Origin: LSCE01 sp050485425
GTDB taxonomy: Bacteria > Pseudomonadota > Gammaproteobacteria > Nitrococcales > Aquisalimonadaceae
Assembly: GCA_050485425.1 (NCBI GenBank)
Contig: JBJHBJ010000009.1
Location: 34,875-98,874 of the forward strand
Reading direction: 5' to 3'
Length of the DNA: 64,000 nt
The first letter of the stretch is position 1. Each line of letters starts with the position of its first letter. The position numbers and the translations under genes are program-made. A model generated the notes under the pieces. That model did no database searches. It was not told the DNA's origin and saw nothing but the letters and a program-made list of their open reading frames with translations. Below, piece after piece: positions 23,497 through 33,106 of the stretch.

Positions 23497-26373
23497 ATGG
23501 TCTATCCCACGACCGCGATCACCGGCCGTTGCAGCGGCGTCCGGCCTGCCGCTGCCCTTTTCCTTGTCATGGCAATGCTGCTGCAGGCTTGCATCGACCA
23601 GAGCGCCGACCCGCCGTCCCGGGGTTCGTCCGAGCCAAGGGAGCCGACAGGGCCCGAGGGTTTCGGCTTCGTCTACCCGGCGGACGGCCAGATGGGCGTG
23701 CCGATCGGCGCACGCCTGCTGGTGCACTGGGAAGGCGCCCCGGATGCCGGCGTGTTGGAGGCGCTGGCACTGAGGGATGCGCAGGGGGAGCCCGTTCCCG
23801 TCACCGTGCAGCGCCCGGAACAGGCTCCGGTGGTGCTGCACCTGTCACCGCAGCGCCTGGAGCCGAACAGCGCCTACACGCTGTACTGGGGCGGCGAGGC
23901 GCTCACCACGTTCGAAACCGCCGGCGTCACGCCCGCCCCGGAGGCCGCGCCCGAACTGCGCCGGTTCACCCCCGACGGCGAGCGGTTCCCGTTGTTGCCG
24001 GACAGTACCCTGCGACTGCGATTCTCCGAGCCGCTGGACCCCCGCACAGTCCGGCTGGGGCACGGTGTCGAGGTGCGTAACACCGCCGGCGCGCCGGTGC
24101 CCGGGCGGCTGCATGTGCAGGATCGCCGCCTGGTCTTTGCGCCGGCGGAGCCGTGGGCGGCCGGGGAGGACTACACGCTGGAAATCACCGCCGACGTGCG
24201 CGGTGAGAACGGCGTTCCGGTGGTTCCTGTGACCCGGGGCTTCCGCCCCCGGGAACCGGGCGAGGTGGCGGTGCAGCATTACCGCCTGGCGGAAGGCGGG
24301 TCCGCGGTGTCGCCGCTCACCGGCCTTCCGGTCAACGCCATGGCGCTGGACGCCGCGCTGCTGGGAGAGAACCTGCTGGGCATGCAGGGCGGCCTGAACG
24401 CGCGTGTGGCCGACCCGCGCCTGTTCAGCCGCCTGATTCCCTTCACCATCCCGGCCGGCCAGATGCTGGACGTGGAGCCGCTGGACATGCGGCTGGCCGG
24501 CGCCGTGCCCGGCGGCCTGGACACCGGCGCGCTGACCGTGGTGTTCCTGACCAACGCCAACGGCTACTTCTTCGACAATCCCTTCACCGACGATGGCCGT
24601 GCCGGCGGTGTTGCTGCCGTGCTGGACGGCGACCTGGCCATCGTGACCGCGGACGGCGCGGCCAACGCGGTGTTTACGCAACAGATGCTGGACGTGCGTT
24701 CGACGGGCCTGCTGCGCAGTCGGGAAGGGCGTCTGGTGCTGGAACTGGTGGGCATGCTGGACGCCGCTGTGCTCGGCGGCGCTTCCGGAGGGCATGCCGC
24801 CTTTTCATTACGCCTGGAAGGCCCTGACGCGGAGGTGGACGGCGGCGTGCCGGTGCCGCTGGAACTGTTGGCGGCTACACCGGCTGACGGTGACGACTTC
24901 CTCGATCCCCGGCACCAGCCGCAGCTGCTGTTCTCGGCATCGCCGGACCTGGCCAGCGTTCGGCCGGGGGAAACCCTGCAACTGCTCCGCGACGGCACGC
25001 CCGTGCCATTCGCCGTCAGACAGGACGGCGCGGCGCTGGTGCTGGTACCGGGCGAACCCCTGCACCGCGGGGTGGACTACACCATCGACCTTGCCGGCGA
25101 CCTGCGCTCGCTGGCCGGCGGCCACCTGCAGAACCCGACGCAGCTCGGTTTCCGCGTGCCGGCGCTGGGGGCGGCAGGAGCCGCCCCAAGGCTGCTGGGG
25201 ATCAACGCCGGCACGCCCTGCGCCCTGACCGGGGGCGATGCCGCGTTGGGCGGTGACATCGCCGGCCGTTGTCGCGGTGGCCGGAGTTCCGACCAACTGC
25301 TGGAGGTGTTCGAGCTGCCGTCGGACAGGGCGGTCGAGGTGTATTTCGACCAGCCGGTCGTCCTGGACGTGGAGACCGTCTCCGACGCCTGCGGTGCAGG
25401 TGCCCTGCGGCTGGAGCGCGTGAACGACGCCGGGCAGTGCGAACAGCCGGTGGAGGCCGTGCTGGACAGCGACGAGCGCATGCTGCGGCTGCGGCCGGCA
25501 CGGCCGCTGGTACCCGGGGCGCGCTACCGACTGGTGATCGAGCCGCAGGCTATTACCGGCGTGCAGTCCGGGCTGCCGTTGAACACCACCCCGCTGGCCG
25601 GCGGCCACGGTGGCGGCCAGCCGGTGGAGATGCCGTTCCGGGCCACCACGCCCGCAGGCGGCGTCTACACCTCGCTCAAGAGCCACCCCTATACCGACAT
25701 CAACGGCAACGGCGTGGTGGATGCCGGCGAGGTGCCCCGCGAGGAGAACAGCATCAGCATGGAAGTCGCCGGCGTCTCCGGCAACGTCACGGCGGCATCC
25801 ATCACCGGCGAGCACCGCTCCTTCGTCACCTACAGCCTGATGGTGGATATCCTCACCGCCGATGAGGCGGATGGGCGTATCCCGGTCCGGGTCTCGCCGC
25901 AGGTGCTGCTGGGTACCGGCATCGAACTGGCGGTGAACTACCGGGCGCTGGGCATCATCAACTTCAGCGCCGTGGCCGAGACCGGCCGCTTGCTGATCCG
26001 TCAGCGCGAGGCCGTCGGCTACATCGTGGAGGGCCCGGACGGCGGCCCCTGGTTCGAGCTGGACGCGGAGCTCTACATCGATGCCCCCGACAAGACGGTC
26101 AGTGGCGCCCCGGGCGTGGACGGCGGGCAGTTGATGCGCAGCATGACGTCGCCGATCCGGCTGGAAGGGCCGATCAGCTATACGGAGGACGGCAGGCTGC
26201 AACTGAACCTGGAGAACGTCGAGGCCATGCAGCTCCATGTAGTGGTCGACCCCAGCATTCCACTGTCGGGCAGCGGCGCGCTGGACATTCGCATGCCGCC
26301 CGGGGCGGTGAAGTTGCAGATGCGCGGGCCGCCGCTGCGGGGCGATGCCCGTCTGCAGGGCATGGTCCGCTGA
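23497..26373 (+). CDS. Large lipoprotein with Ig-like (Big_5) repeats
   Basis: A 958-residue secreted lipoprotein; the lipobox is LLQAC (Cys32). I see four Ig-like/SbsA-type units of the kind '...P.dG...P....l.v.Fs.pld..tv...', at roughly 50-145, 150-250, 460-560 and 610-690. Near residue 735 there is a calcium-loop-like TDINGNGVVDAGEV, followed by a beta-rich C-terminal region of unknown fold. GGAGGAG lies 6 nt before ATG 23497. The stop is 14 nt before the OmpW-like gene, so the two are almost certainly one operon. Surface exposure or interaction with the porin is an inference. Confidence 0.8.
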   Translation: MVYPTTAITGRCSGVRPAAALFLVMAMLLQACIDQSADPPSRGSSEPREPTGPEGFGFVYPADGQMGVPIGARLLVHWEGAPDAGVLEALALRDAQGEPVPVTVQRPEQAPVVLHLSPQRLEPNSAYTLYWGGEALTTFETAGVTPAPEAAPELRRFTPDGERFPLLPDSTLRLRFSEPLDPRTVRLGHGVEVRNTAGAPVPGRLHVQDRRLVFAPAEPWAAGEDYTLEITADVRGENGVPVVPVTRGFRPREPGEVAVQHYRLAEGGSAVSPLTGLPVNAMALDAALLGENLLGMQGGLNARVADPRLFSRLIPFTIPAGQMLDVEPLDMRLAGAVPGGLDTGALTVVFLTNANGYFFDNPFTDDGRAGGVAAVLDGDLAIVTADGAANAVFTQQMLDVRSTGLLRSREGRLVLELVGMLDAAVLGGASGGHAAFSLRLEGPDAEVDGGVPVPLELLAATPADGDDFLDPRHQPQLLFSASPDLASVRPGETLQLLRDGTPVPFAVRQDGAALVLVPGEPLHRGVDYTIDLAGDLRSLAGGHLQNPTQLGFRVPALGAAGAAPRLLGINAGTPCALTGGDAALGGDIAGRCRGGRSSDQLLEVFELPSDRAVEVYFDQPVVLDVETVSDACGAGALRLERVNDAGQCEQPVEAVLDSDERMLRLRPARPLVPGARYRLVIEPQAITGVQSGLPLNTTPLAGGHGGGQPVEMPFRATTPAGGVYTSLKSHPYTDINGNGVVDAGEVPREENSISMEVAGVSGNVTAASITGEHRSFVTYSLMVDILTADEADGRIPVRVSPQVLLGTGIELAVNYRALGIINFSAVAETGRLLIRQREAVGYIVEGPDGGPWFELDAELYIDAPDKTVSGAPGVDGGQLMRSMTSPIRLEGPISYTEDGRLQLNLENVEAMQLHVVVDPSIPLSGSGALDIRMPPGAVKLQMRGPPLRGDARLQGMVR

Positions 26374-26387
26374 CAGGGAGGTCGATG

Positions 26388-27197
26388 ATGAAATCGCGTT
26401 TGTCATGCATGCTGCTGCTGGGCGCGCTGGTCACCGGCACCGTGGAGGCCCGTCAGGCCAGCGACTACCGCTTCTACGTCAAACCCGGTGCCACCATGAT
26501 CGACGCCCGGCTGTCCAGCGGCGAGCTGGTTCTGGGCGGGCTGGACGATACCGCCCAGCTGGCGCTGGAGCCCGGCCCGGTGGCCGGCTCCGGCGTCAGG
26601 GACAGCGGTTCCGTCACCCGTGTCAGCGCCACGCTGGGCTGGCGGCTGCCCTGGGGTGACCGGCGCTGGGCGGTGGAGACCGTACTGGCGCCGCCGTTCA
26701 CCTTCGAGTTCGAGGCCACCGGCACCCTGGCGAACGAATCGCTGGCGCCGGACGCCGGTGGCATACCCACCGGCGTTCCGCCGCTGGGCCGGGAGCTGGG
26801 GGAAACGGACCTGCTGCCGCCGGTGGTGACGCTGGTCTACGCGCCGTGGCCGGACAGCCGGGTGAGCCCCTACGCCGGCGCCGGCGTGGTGTACATCTTT
26901 TCCTACAACAGCCGTCTCACCAATCGCGCGCTTACCGAGTCGGCGTCGCCGGAGCTGCGGATCGACAATGTGTTCAGCTATGTGCTGCAGCTCGGGCTGG
27001 ACGTGGCCATCACCGAGCGGCTGTTCGTCAACGTCGACTACAAGTATGTGGGGCGGGTACGGCCCAGGGCGCGGATACGCGGCATCGGGCTGTCATCGAA
27101 CGTGGAGCTGTTCGACCCTATCGAGGTGGAACGGGCCGACATGCGGCTGGAGATGAATCCGCACGTCCTCGGTGCCAGCCTGGGTTGGCGCTTCTGA
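26388..27197 (+). CDS. OmpW/AlkL-family outer-membrane porin
   Basis: A 269-residue outer-membrane protein. A signal peptide (LSCMLLLGALVTGTVEA) is followed by OmpW hallmarks: FYVKPGATMI near the mature N-terminus, LLPPVVTLVYAPWPDSRVSP then YAGAGVVYIF, and a C-terminal strand LGASLGWRF ending in Phe as barrels do. OmpW relatives (AlkL, NahQ) form small channels that help hydrophobic compounds cross the outer membrane. Proximity to the AlkB-type hydroxylase, which is convergent 3 nt away, supports an AlkL-like role. The second of two ATGs is preferred because GGGAGG is 6 nt upstream; the other is 26385. Confidence 0.87.
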   Translation: MKSRLSCMLLLGALVTGTVEARQASDYRFYVKPGATMIDARLSSGELVLGGLDDTAQLALEPGPVAGSGVRDSGSVTRVSATLGWRLPWGDRRWAVETVLAPPFTFEFEATGTLANESLAPDAGGIPTGVPPLGRELGETDLLPPVVTLVYAPWPDSRVSPYAGAGVVYIFSYNSRLTNRALTESASPELRIDNVFSYVLQLGLDVAITERLFVNVDYKYVGRVRPRARIRGIGLSSNVELFDPIEVERADMRLEMNPHVLGASLGWRF

Positions 27198-27200
27198 GCG

Positions 27201-28281
27201 TCAGCCCAGGGCCGTGCGCCCGGCCGAGCCGTGGCTGGCATCCAGAAAGCGGTCGGCATGCAGCCGCGCCTCCGGCAGGCCGGCGGCAGTGAGCCGAGCG
27301 ATGCCGTCGTCCACCATCGGCGGCGGCCCGCACAGGTAGGCGTCCGTCCCGGTCGGGTCGTCCAGTTCGTCCACCATGACCTCGGTCACAAGGCCGCGAC
27401 GGCCCTCCCAGCGCGATTCCGTCGGTTCCTCCGACAGCACGGGCAGGAAGCTGAAGCGACCCCGCCAGCGGCTGGCCAACAGTTTCATATCGTCCAGACA
27501 ATAGAGATCGGCTTCCGTGCGGGCGCCGAACCAGAACAGCACATCCCGCTCCACCTGGCGTTCCGCGGCATCCTCCAGCATGGCTCGCAGCGGTGCCATG
27601 CCGCTGCCGCCGGCCACGCACAGCATCGGCCGCGGCATCCCGCAGCCAGAAATCGCCGTATGGCCCGCTGACCGACAGACGGTCGCCCACCGCGGCCTGG
27701 CCATGCAGCCAGCCGGTGAAACGTCCTCCCGGCACGTGGCGCACGAAGAAACACACCTCGACGACGGCCTGGCCGTCGTCGCTGCCGCTGGCGAAGGAGT
27801 ACTGGCGGGCGCCGGAAATGCCCTCCCGGGCAAGCTCGGCGTACTGTCCGGCCAGGTAGGGCATGGGTTTCTCCAAGCGTACGCGGACCTCGCGGATGTC
27901 CGCTGTCAGGGACCGCATCGCGACGATCTCGCCCTCGGTGGCCATGGGTGCCGGGACGCGGCGCTCCCGCTGCAGCCCTTCCACCACCAGCCGCAGATCG
28001 GTGCGGGGCAGGCTCTGGCAGGCCAGGATCTGACCGCGCTGCAAGTCGTCCGCGCCCAGCACGTAGGAGGTATCCACCTTCTCGCGGACGCGGCCCGCCT
28101 GCAGCGTGCAGCGGCAGGTGCCGCAGGCACCCGAACGGCATTTGTTGGGGAAGGCGATGCCGGCGCGCAGCGCGCCTTCCAGAACGGTTTCGCCAGGTTC
28201 CACCGGGAACGAAAGTCCGGCGTTTTCGATGGAGACCGTCCGCACCCGCGGCCGGCCCAGACCGAGAATCCGTTTCAGCAT
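27201..28281 (-). pseudogene. Ferredoxin-NAD(P)H reductase of the AlkB system, frameshifted
   Basis: From ATG 28279-28281 the protein starts with a plant-type [2Fe-2S] ferredoxin domain (CRSGACGTCRC plus a later ACQS cysteine). An FAD-binding domain follows (RQYSFASG, VSGPYGDFWL). Near 27625-27645 the frame is lost, and the NAD-binding domain continues in another frame: LCVAGGSGMAPLRAML, then DAYLCGPPPMVDDGI, to a stop at 27201. Joined, the two frames give a complete reductase of about 360 residues like XylA. The break is either a real frameshift or a sequencing error. It starts on the last base of the hydroxylase stop (TGATG). An intact product would pass electrons from NAD(P)H to the diiron hydroxylase without rubredoxin. 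Confidence 0.8.
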
Positions 28282-29486
28282 CAGCGCGCTCCTGCCGTGG
28301 TTCGCGGGCCCGCGGACGCGGGTGGCGCAGCTTCCTCCTCGATGAAGGCCGGCATGCCGCTGGCCAGGTTCGCCTCGCGGATCAACGCCCGCTCGCTCTT
28401 CCGGGCATACAGCCGGTCCCACTCCCTGACCTTGGGGGTCATGATGCGGTGCCAGAGCGGTGGTATGGCGCCGAGCACGATCATGGGCAGGTAGCCGTAA
28501 GGCAGCGTGGGCGCCTCGGGATACGGGCGCAGCTCCCAGAATGGCCGATCGTCCTCGGCATGGTGGTTGGAATGCCGGGTGAGGTTGAACAGGAAGATGC
28601 TGCTGATCCGGCGGTTGGTGTTCCAGGAATGGCGCGGTTCCACCGGTTCACCCGGCACGCGGACGATGCCGTAATGCTCCATGTAGTTGACGAACTCGAG
28701 GAAAGCCTTGCCGTACAGCGCGATGGCGACGAATACCAGAGCACCGATCCAGCCGGCGGCCCAGTAGAAGAAGGCGATGTAGAGCAAGGTCATGGCGTTG
28801 CCGCGCAGTACCCGGTTGCGCCAGCTCCACACCGGATAGCCGCGCCGGCGCAGGCGCGCAGCTTCCAGTCGCCAGGCGCCGAGGTAGCTCATCACCGTCG
28901 AGCGCACCACGAAATGCCAGCCGTTCTCGCCGCGGCGGGCGGTGGCCGGGTCAACGCGCGTGGCGACGTTGCGGTGATGGCCGTACACATGCTCGATGGC
29001 GAACGAGGCATCCGCGGTCAGGGCCAGCATCCAGCGGCCGACGATCAGCGAAACCGGGCTCCAGGTGCGGTGAATCAGCTCATGGGCGATCACGGTGCCG
29101 GCCGAGGCGAAGACGAAGCCCACCGACAGCGCGCCGCCGAGCAGGTGCATGGGACCGGTTGCCGCTTTCGCGGCCAGCACGTCGTAGCCGGTGAGGCTGC
29201 TGATCATGGCGCCCAGCCCGAGCAGGTCACGGGGGCTGAGGTGCCAGGCGTAGACAATCCCGGCGGCCCAGAGCAGGGGCAGGGTGATGAACAGACAGGC
29301 GTTGAGCAGCCAGGTGTGCCGGTACTCGGGCTCCGACATGTCGTCACCGGCCATGTTGTCCAGCACCAGCCCCAGGAAGACACCCATGGCCACGCCGGCC
29401 CATAGCCACCAGCCGCCCTTGAACTGGGCGAACACGCCCAGCGCGATCAAACCCGGCATCCACGCAAAACGCAGGTGCTTCAACAT
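28281..29486 (-). CDS. alkB: AlkB/XylM-type membrane diiron hydroxylase
   Basis: A 401-residue integral-membrane non-haem diiron monooxygenase. All histidine boxes are present: HELIHR (His135, His139), EHVYGHH (166-171), NYMEHYG (267-273) and LTRHSNHH (305-309), with hydrophobic segments in between. It hydroxylates a terminal alkyl or methyl group. The start is ATG 29484-29486, with GGAGGAG 6 nt upstream. The partner is a ferredoxin-reductase fusion rather than a rubredoxin, which resembles the xylene/cymene monooxygenase pairing (XylM-XylA) as well as some AlkB systems. The true substrate cannot be settled from sequence. Confidence 0.9.
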   Translation of the reverse strand: MLKHLRFAWMPGLIALGVFAQFKGGWWLWAGVAMGVFLGLVLDNMAGDDMSEPEYRHTWLLNACLFITLPLLWAAGIVYAWHLSPRDLLGLGAMISSLTGYDVLAAKAATGPMHLLGGALSVGFVFASAGTVIAHELIHRTWSPVSLIVGRWMLALTADASFAIEHVYGHHRNVATRVDPATARRGENGWHFVVRSTVMSYLGAWRLEAARLRRRGYPVWSWRNRVLRGNAMTLLYIAFFYWAAGWIGALVFVAIALYGKAFLEFVNYMEHYGIVRVPGEPVEPRHSWNTNRRISSIFLFNLTRHSNHHAEDDRPFWELRPYPEAPTLPYGYLPMIVLGAIPPLWHRIMTPKVREWDRLYARKSERALIREANLASGMPAFIEEEAAPPASAGPRTTAGAR

Positions 29487-29652
29487 GTCCGTCTCCTCCG
29501 CCTGTGCAGTGAGCGTGTCTGACGCACGCTTGTCCGTCTTGCCTGACGACAGCAGTACCACGGTGCGCCGACGCTGGCTTGAACTTACTGGCCGTCTCTC
29601 GTGCGTGACCGGCGGGCGCTGCGTCGTTTCGCCGGGAGCGCCGTGCGGCCGG

Positions 29653-30639
29653 TCAGCCGCCTAGCGACGGCAGATCGTCGCCGCGTTCGGAGTCCCGGTC
29701 GCGCTCCCGCGTCCACTCCCTGATCAACCGCGCGGCCCGACGCCGTTCCAGCTCGTCGTCGGCATCCAGCGGTGTGGTGTCGATGGCCTGTTCCAGTTGC
29801 TGCATGGCTTCGCCCCAGTTGCCGTCCGGGTCCAGGCGCAGCAGCGCCTCGCCGAACTCGGTCCGTGCCATGATCAGGCCGGGGTCCGCCTCCAGCGCCC
29901 GCTCAAAGTATTCGCGTGCGGCGTCGCGGCTGGCGCCGTAGGTCATCCTGGCCAGCATGCCGCCGACCCGGTCGATCAGTTCGGTGTGGTAGCCGCCGTA
30001 GGTGCCCAGTGCCGCGGGCAGGTCAGGATGCTTTTCCAGCGCCTGGTCGAGCTGGTCCCGGACGGTGCCCGGAATGCCGTCCCGGACCGCCCGCGTGGTG
30101 GAAATGTTCTTCGAATGCTGGCCCAGCATCAGCGCCACGCCCATGTGTTCCCAGGCCGGGATCTCGCCGTTGCGTGCTTGCATGCGCTGCTTGAAGCGCT
30201 CGCTGCCCTCGGCCAGCATGGCCGCGCGGGTGTCCGGGTCTTCCGGTATATGGCTGGCGTAGGTGAGCCAGGCCCGGCCGGCGAGCAGGTTGCCGGCCGG
30301 CCCCGCTTCGGTGCCGATCTCATAGGCGCGCTGGAATGCGCCGGCGTGGTAGTGGCGCCAGCCCTCCACCAGCGAGGCTGCCACGGCCTCCGCGTCATCG
30401 ACCTCTTCGCCCCATTCGGCCACATAGTCCGCATCCGGCCATGGCAGGCCGTCGCGGTGGTGCAGGGTGCGCCACGCCTCCCGCAGCTCCTCCTCGCTGT
30501 AGTGGAACTCCGGGAAACCGGGCGGCAAGGCGTGCCATTCCTGCTCCCAATGTGCGTTGCCGGCCAGCACGGGCGTGGCCAGCCCTCCGCTGGCGGAAAG
30601 AGCCAGACAAAGCGACAGATTCCTTGCCGAGATTCGCAT
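29653..30639 (-). CDS. Secreted TPR-like protein
   Basis: A 328-residue protein with a signal peptide (LSLCLALSASGGLATPVLA, cut before GNAHWEQ). The mature protein is helical with tetratricopeptide-like units, clearest at AAREYFERALEADPGLIMAR and again at EAMQQLEQAIDTTPLDADDE, so it probably works as a periplasmic protein-binding scaffold. No partner is evident. It is transcribed toward the alkB promoter region on the same strand, with 166 nt between. Confidence 0.65.
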   Translation of the reverse strand: MRISARNLSLCLALSASGGLATPVLAGNAHWEQEWHALPPGFPEFHYSEEELREAWRTLHHRDGLPWPDADYVAEWGEEVDDAEAVAASLVEGWRHYHAGAFQRAYEIGTEAGPAGNLLAGRAWLTYASHIPEDPDTRAAMLAEGSERFKQRMQARNGEIPAWEHMGVALMLGQHSKNISTTRAVRDGIPGTVRDQLDQALEKHPDLPAALGTYGGYHTELIDRVGGMLARMTYGASRDAAREYFERALEADPGLIMARTEFGEALLRLDPDGNWGEAMQQLEQAIDTTPLDADDELERRRAARLIREWTRERDRDSERGDDLPSLGG

Positions 30640-30858
30640 GTTCCCCTCCTGTGGCGGCTGCCGGCACGGGCGGCGATGCCGCTGACGGTCCAGATCTTGG
30701 TTTTATATCCGGTAAGCATACTTTTCTGATCGGTCTGGTCACTTGAAGAAACTGGTCGTGATGCACGAGCCGGACGGTGCAAGCCGCGGTTCAGGCGCGG
30801 CCGCCTCACGCGCCATACGTTTCTGCGAACCGGCACGAGCCGGTCCGAATGGAGGCTG

Positions 30859-31230
30859 CTATTGCGGGGGGCGATGCTCGACGATGTCGACAGGGACACC
30901 ATTGGGATCCTGTATCGTGAAGTGGCGGTCGCCCCAGGGTTCATCCCGGATCTCCACGATGATCGGGACGCTCAGGGCGCGCAGACGTTCATGCTCTGCC
31001 CGGGCGTCGTCCACATCCACGACAACCCACAGCCCACGGCCGTCGGTCGCGGCGCGGAAAGTCTCCGCCTGGTTGTCCAGGTTGGCCGCCAGCAGGCCGA
31101 GCTCGCCGCCGCCGAGTTCCAGCAGCACGAACCAGTCGCTGTCGAACAACACCTCGCACTGGAACAGTCGCACGTAGAAGTCCCGGCTTTCTGCCAGCCT
31201 GTCAGTCACCACACCGGACCAGAGTTTCAT
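30859..31230 (-). CDS. VOC-family (glyoxalase/bleomycin-resistance-like) protein
   Basis: A 123-residue single VOC module of paired beta-alpha-beta-beta-beta units: TDRLAESRDFYVRLF in the first half, and ARAEHERLRALSVPIIVE with HFTIQDPNGVPVDIVEH in the second. The typical 'DPNG..i.i.e' end is intact. Metal ligands are not all obvious. Enzymes of this family include dioxygenases, glyoxalases and antibiotic-binding proteins; no specific function is offered. AAGGAG lies 8 nt before the ATG at 31228-31230. Confidence 0.8.
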   Translation of the reverse strand: MKLWSGVVTDRLAESRDFYVRLFQCEVLFDSDWFVLLELGGGELGLLAANLDNQAETFRAATDGRGLWVVVDVDDARAEHERLRALSVPIIVEIRDEPWGDRHFTIQDPNGVPVDIVEHRPPQ

Positions 31231-31304
31231 GATGCTGCTCCTTTGTCGGAGGGACCCATCAGCCATCGTGTTCGAGGGCGCGGTGGATCCCGGTACGGGA
31301 GCGT

Positions 31305-32078
31305 TCAGTGTGCGGCGGGCCCGGCGCCGTATTCTTGGATGATTGCGACATCGGACGGCCGGTGTCGGCCGGGGGAGCCGGCAGCCAGGCGCCGGAAGTC
31401 CCGGTTCATGTGGCTCTGGTCCGCGTAACCACAGGCGGCGGCGATGTCCGCTAGAGATGCTGTGCCTGTCGCCAGCAGCTCGCTGGCATGGGTGAAGCGC
31501 TCGATCACCGAGAATTGCTTGGGGGAGAGGCCGGTGGCCTGCAGAAAAGCACGTTCGAACTGCCGCCGGCTACGCCCGTAGCCCTCGGCCAGTTCCGGGA
31601 TCCGCGCCTGGCCCCGCAGAGCCCGCGCCGTGGCAATGGCAAGGTCAATTCTGGAGGACTCCGGGGGGTACCTTGAGAGGTGGTCGGTGAGCGCCTGCTC
31701 AACCAGGGGGATCAGAGCCTCTTCCGGCCAGCGACGGTCGAGTAGCGGCTGGACCGCCAGGCGCAGGTGTTCGACCCCGGCCAGTCGCCGGTCCGTGAGC
31801 TCGTCGGCGGCCATGGCCAGGAAATGCCGGCTCTGGCCCGGCTGGAAGCGCACACCGAGATAATGACGGCCCGTTTCCAGCGGTACCTCCGTTGGGCAGG
31901 TGGTGGTTCCGTAGGTCCAGACACGGGCGTCGGCGTCGCCGATCTCGAACACCAGATCCACGGCGCCGTCAGGCAGCACGGTATGCACCGGATCGGTATT
32001 GTGGGGCCCCAGCCAGAGCCGGCTGACATAGGCACGAAGCGCACCGCCCGGTCGTTGTATGTGCATGGCCCGGTTCAT
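31305..32078 (-). CDS. AraC-family transcriptional regulator (DUF6597-like N-terminus)
   Basis: A 257-residue regulator. The N-terminal part reads TVLPDGAVDLVFEIGDA and GRHYLGVRFQPGQSRHFLAM, a pattern common in AraC proteins with a DUF6597-type sensor domain. The C-terminal DNA-binding domain has a first HTH at ELAEGYGRSRRQFERAF followed by LQATGLSPKQF, and a second at SLADIAAACGYADQSHMNRD. The start is uncertain between ATG 32076-32078 and ATG 32064-32066; neither has a good ribosome site. It probably controls the adjacent VOC gene, 74 nt downstream on the same strand. Confidence 0.85.
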   Translation of the reverse strand: MNRAMHIQRPGGALRAYVSRLWLGPHNTDPVHTVLPDGAVDLVFEIGDADARVWTYGTTTCPTEVPLETGRHYLGVRFQPGQSRHFLAMAADELTDRRLAGVEHLRLAVQPLLDRRWPEEALIPLVEQALTDHLSRYPPESSRIDLAIATARALRGQARIPELAEGYGRSRRQFERAFLQATGLSPKQFSVIERFTHASELLATGTASLADIAAACGYADQSHMNRDFRRLAAGSPGRHRPSDVAIIQEYGAGPAAH

Positions 32079-32106
32079 GATCGCCGGTGCGCCCCGCCCG
32101 CACCCG

Positions 32107-32895
32107 CTACAGCGGGATGTCGAAGCCCACGCCCATGGCAAAGTCGGGACTGGCGTCGTAAATGCCCACCGAGACGAACGGCTTGAAGATCATGCTCTGC
32201 TGGAGGTTGATGTTGGCACCCAGCACCAGGTCCATGTGATTGCCGGCGCCGTAGACGCTGGGCGCGGCGTCGCCCACCAGTTCGGCGTTCAGTGAAACCT
32301 GCTGGTTCAACCGGTGGGCATAACCCAGCCCCCAGTTCTCGTAGGTTCCCCCGGCACCGTCATTGTCCTGCACCGTGAGGCCGAATTCGCCGTAGATCAT
32401 GCCACGCTCGGTGATTCGTTGTTCGCCGGAGAGATTGATGTAGAAATCGATGCCGTCCATCGGGTACGGACCGACATCGTCGTCGCCGGCGACACGCACC
32501 CCGCCTTCCACCGCCATGCCCGGCATGAGCGCGAATTTGGCGAAGCCGGTCAGCGCTTCCAGTCCGGATTCGTCCGGGTCGTCCGAGCTGTCGCCGCGGT
32601 TGGAATTGAAGGTCAGGTGGCCGCCGACTTCCACACCGCTGGTGACCCCGAAGCGCATGCCAAGCGGTCCCACGCGGAGGTTGTCGTAATCACGTTGCTG
32701 GCCGGCGATTATGGGCTCACGGCTCAGCTCATAGGCCAGCGAGCCAAACAGTTCGGCCTGGCCAGGCTGCACCAGCTGGGCGCGCTGGATCTGGATCGGG
32801 CGCGTGTCCGCGGCGGCATTGAAACTCATCAGGGAAGCTGTCAGCAGTGCTCCCCCGGAGAGCAGCAGGGTTCGGGTCGCTGTCTTTCGTACCAT
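32107..32895 (-). CDS. Secreted beta-barrel protein
   Basis: A 262-residue protein with signal peptide (LLLSGGALLTASLMSFNAAA) and a mature part of alternating beta strands: LGMRFGVTSGVEVGGHLTFN, then MIYGEFGLTVQD, GLGYAHRLNQQVSLNAEL, and a final FAMGVGFDIPL, suggesting an outer-membrane barrel. No named family is recognised. The mature region is rich in Asp and Gly with few Lys, as in halotolerant secreted proteins. ATG 32893-32895 is preferred because it opens the signal peptide; the frame runs further upstream. Confidence 0.6.
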   Translation of the reverse strand: MVRKTATRTLLLSGGALLTASLMSFNAAADTRPIQIQRAQLVQPGQAELFGSLAYELSREPIIAGQQRDYDNLRVGPLGMRFGVTSGVEVGGHLTFNSNRGDSSDDPDESGLEALTGFAKFALMPGMAVEGGVRVAGDDDVGPYPMDGIDFYINLSGEQRITERGMIYGEFGLTVQDNDGAGGTYENWGLGYAHRLNQQVSLNAELVGDAAPSVYGAGNHMDLVLGANINLQQSMIFKPFVSVGIYDASPDFAMGVGFDIPL

Positions 32896-33106
32896 GGTTG
32901 GAAGCTCCGGTTGTCGTTCTTGGTCATACCCCTGCGGCAGCGCGGAGAGGACAGGCTGCCGACGAAGGCGGAAGGCATCACGTATACGCGCTGACATTAC
33001 CGCCGTTCCGATGTGTCAGCCATCTGTCGGCATTCGGCGACGGATCGCCTGCCGCCGTTGTACCCAATAATAGACGGCGGTTGCGGAAAATGGCGCTATC
33101 CCGCCA

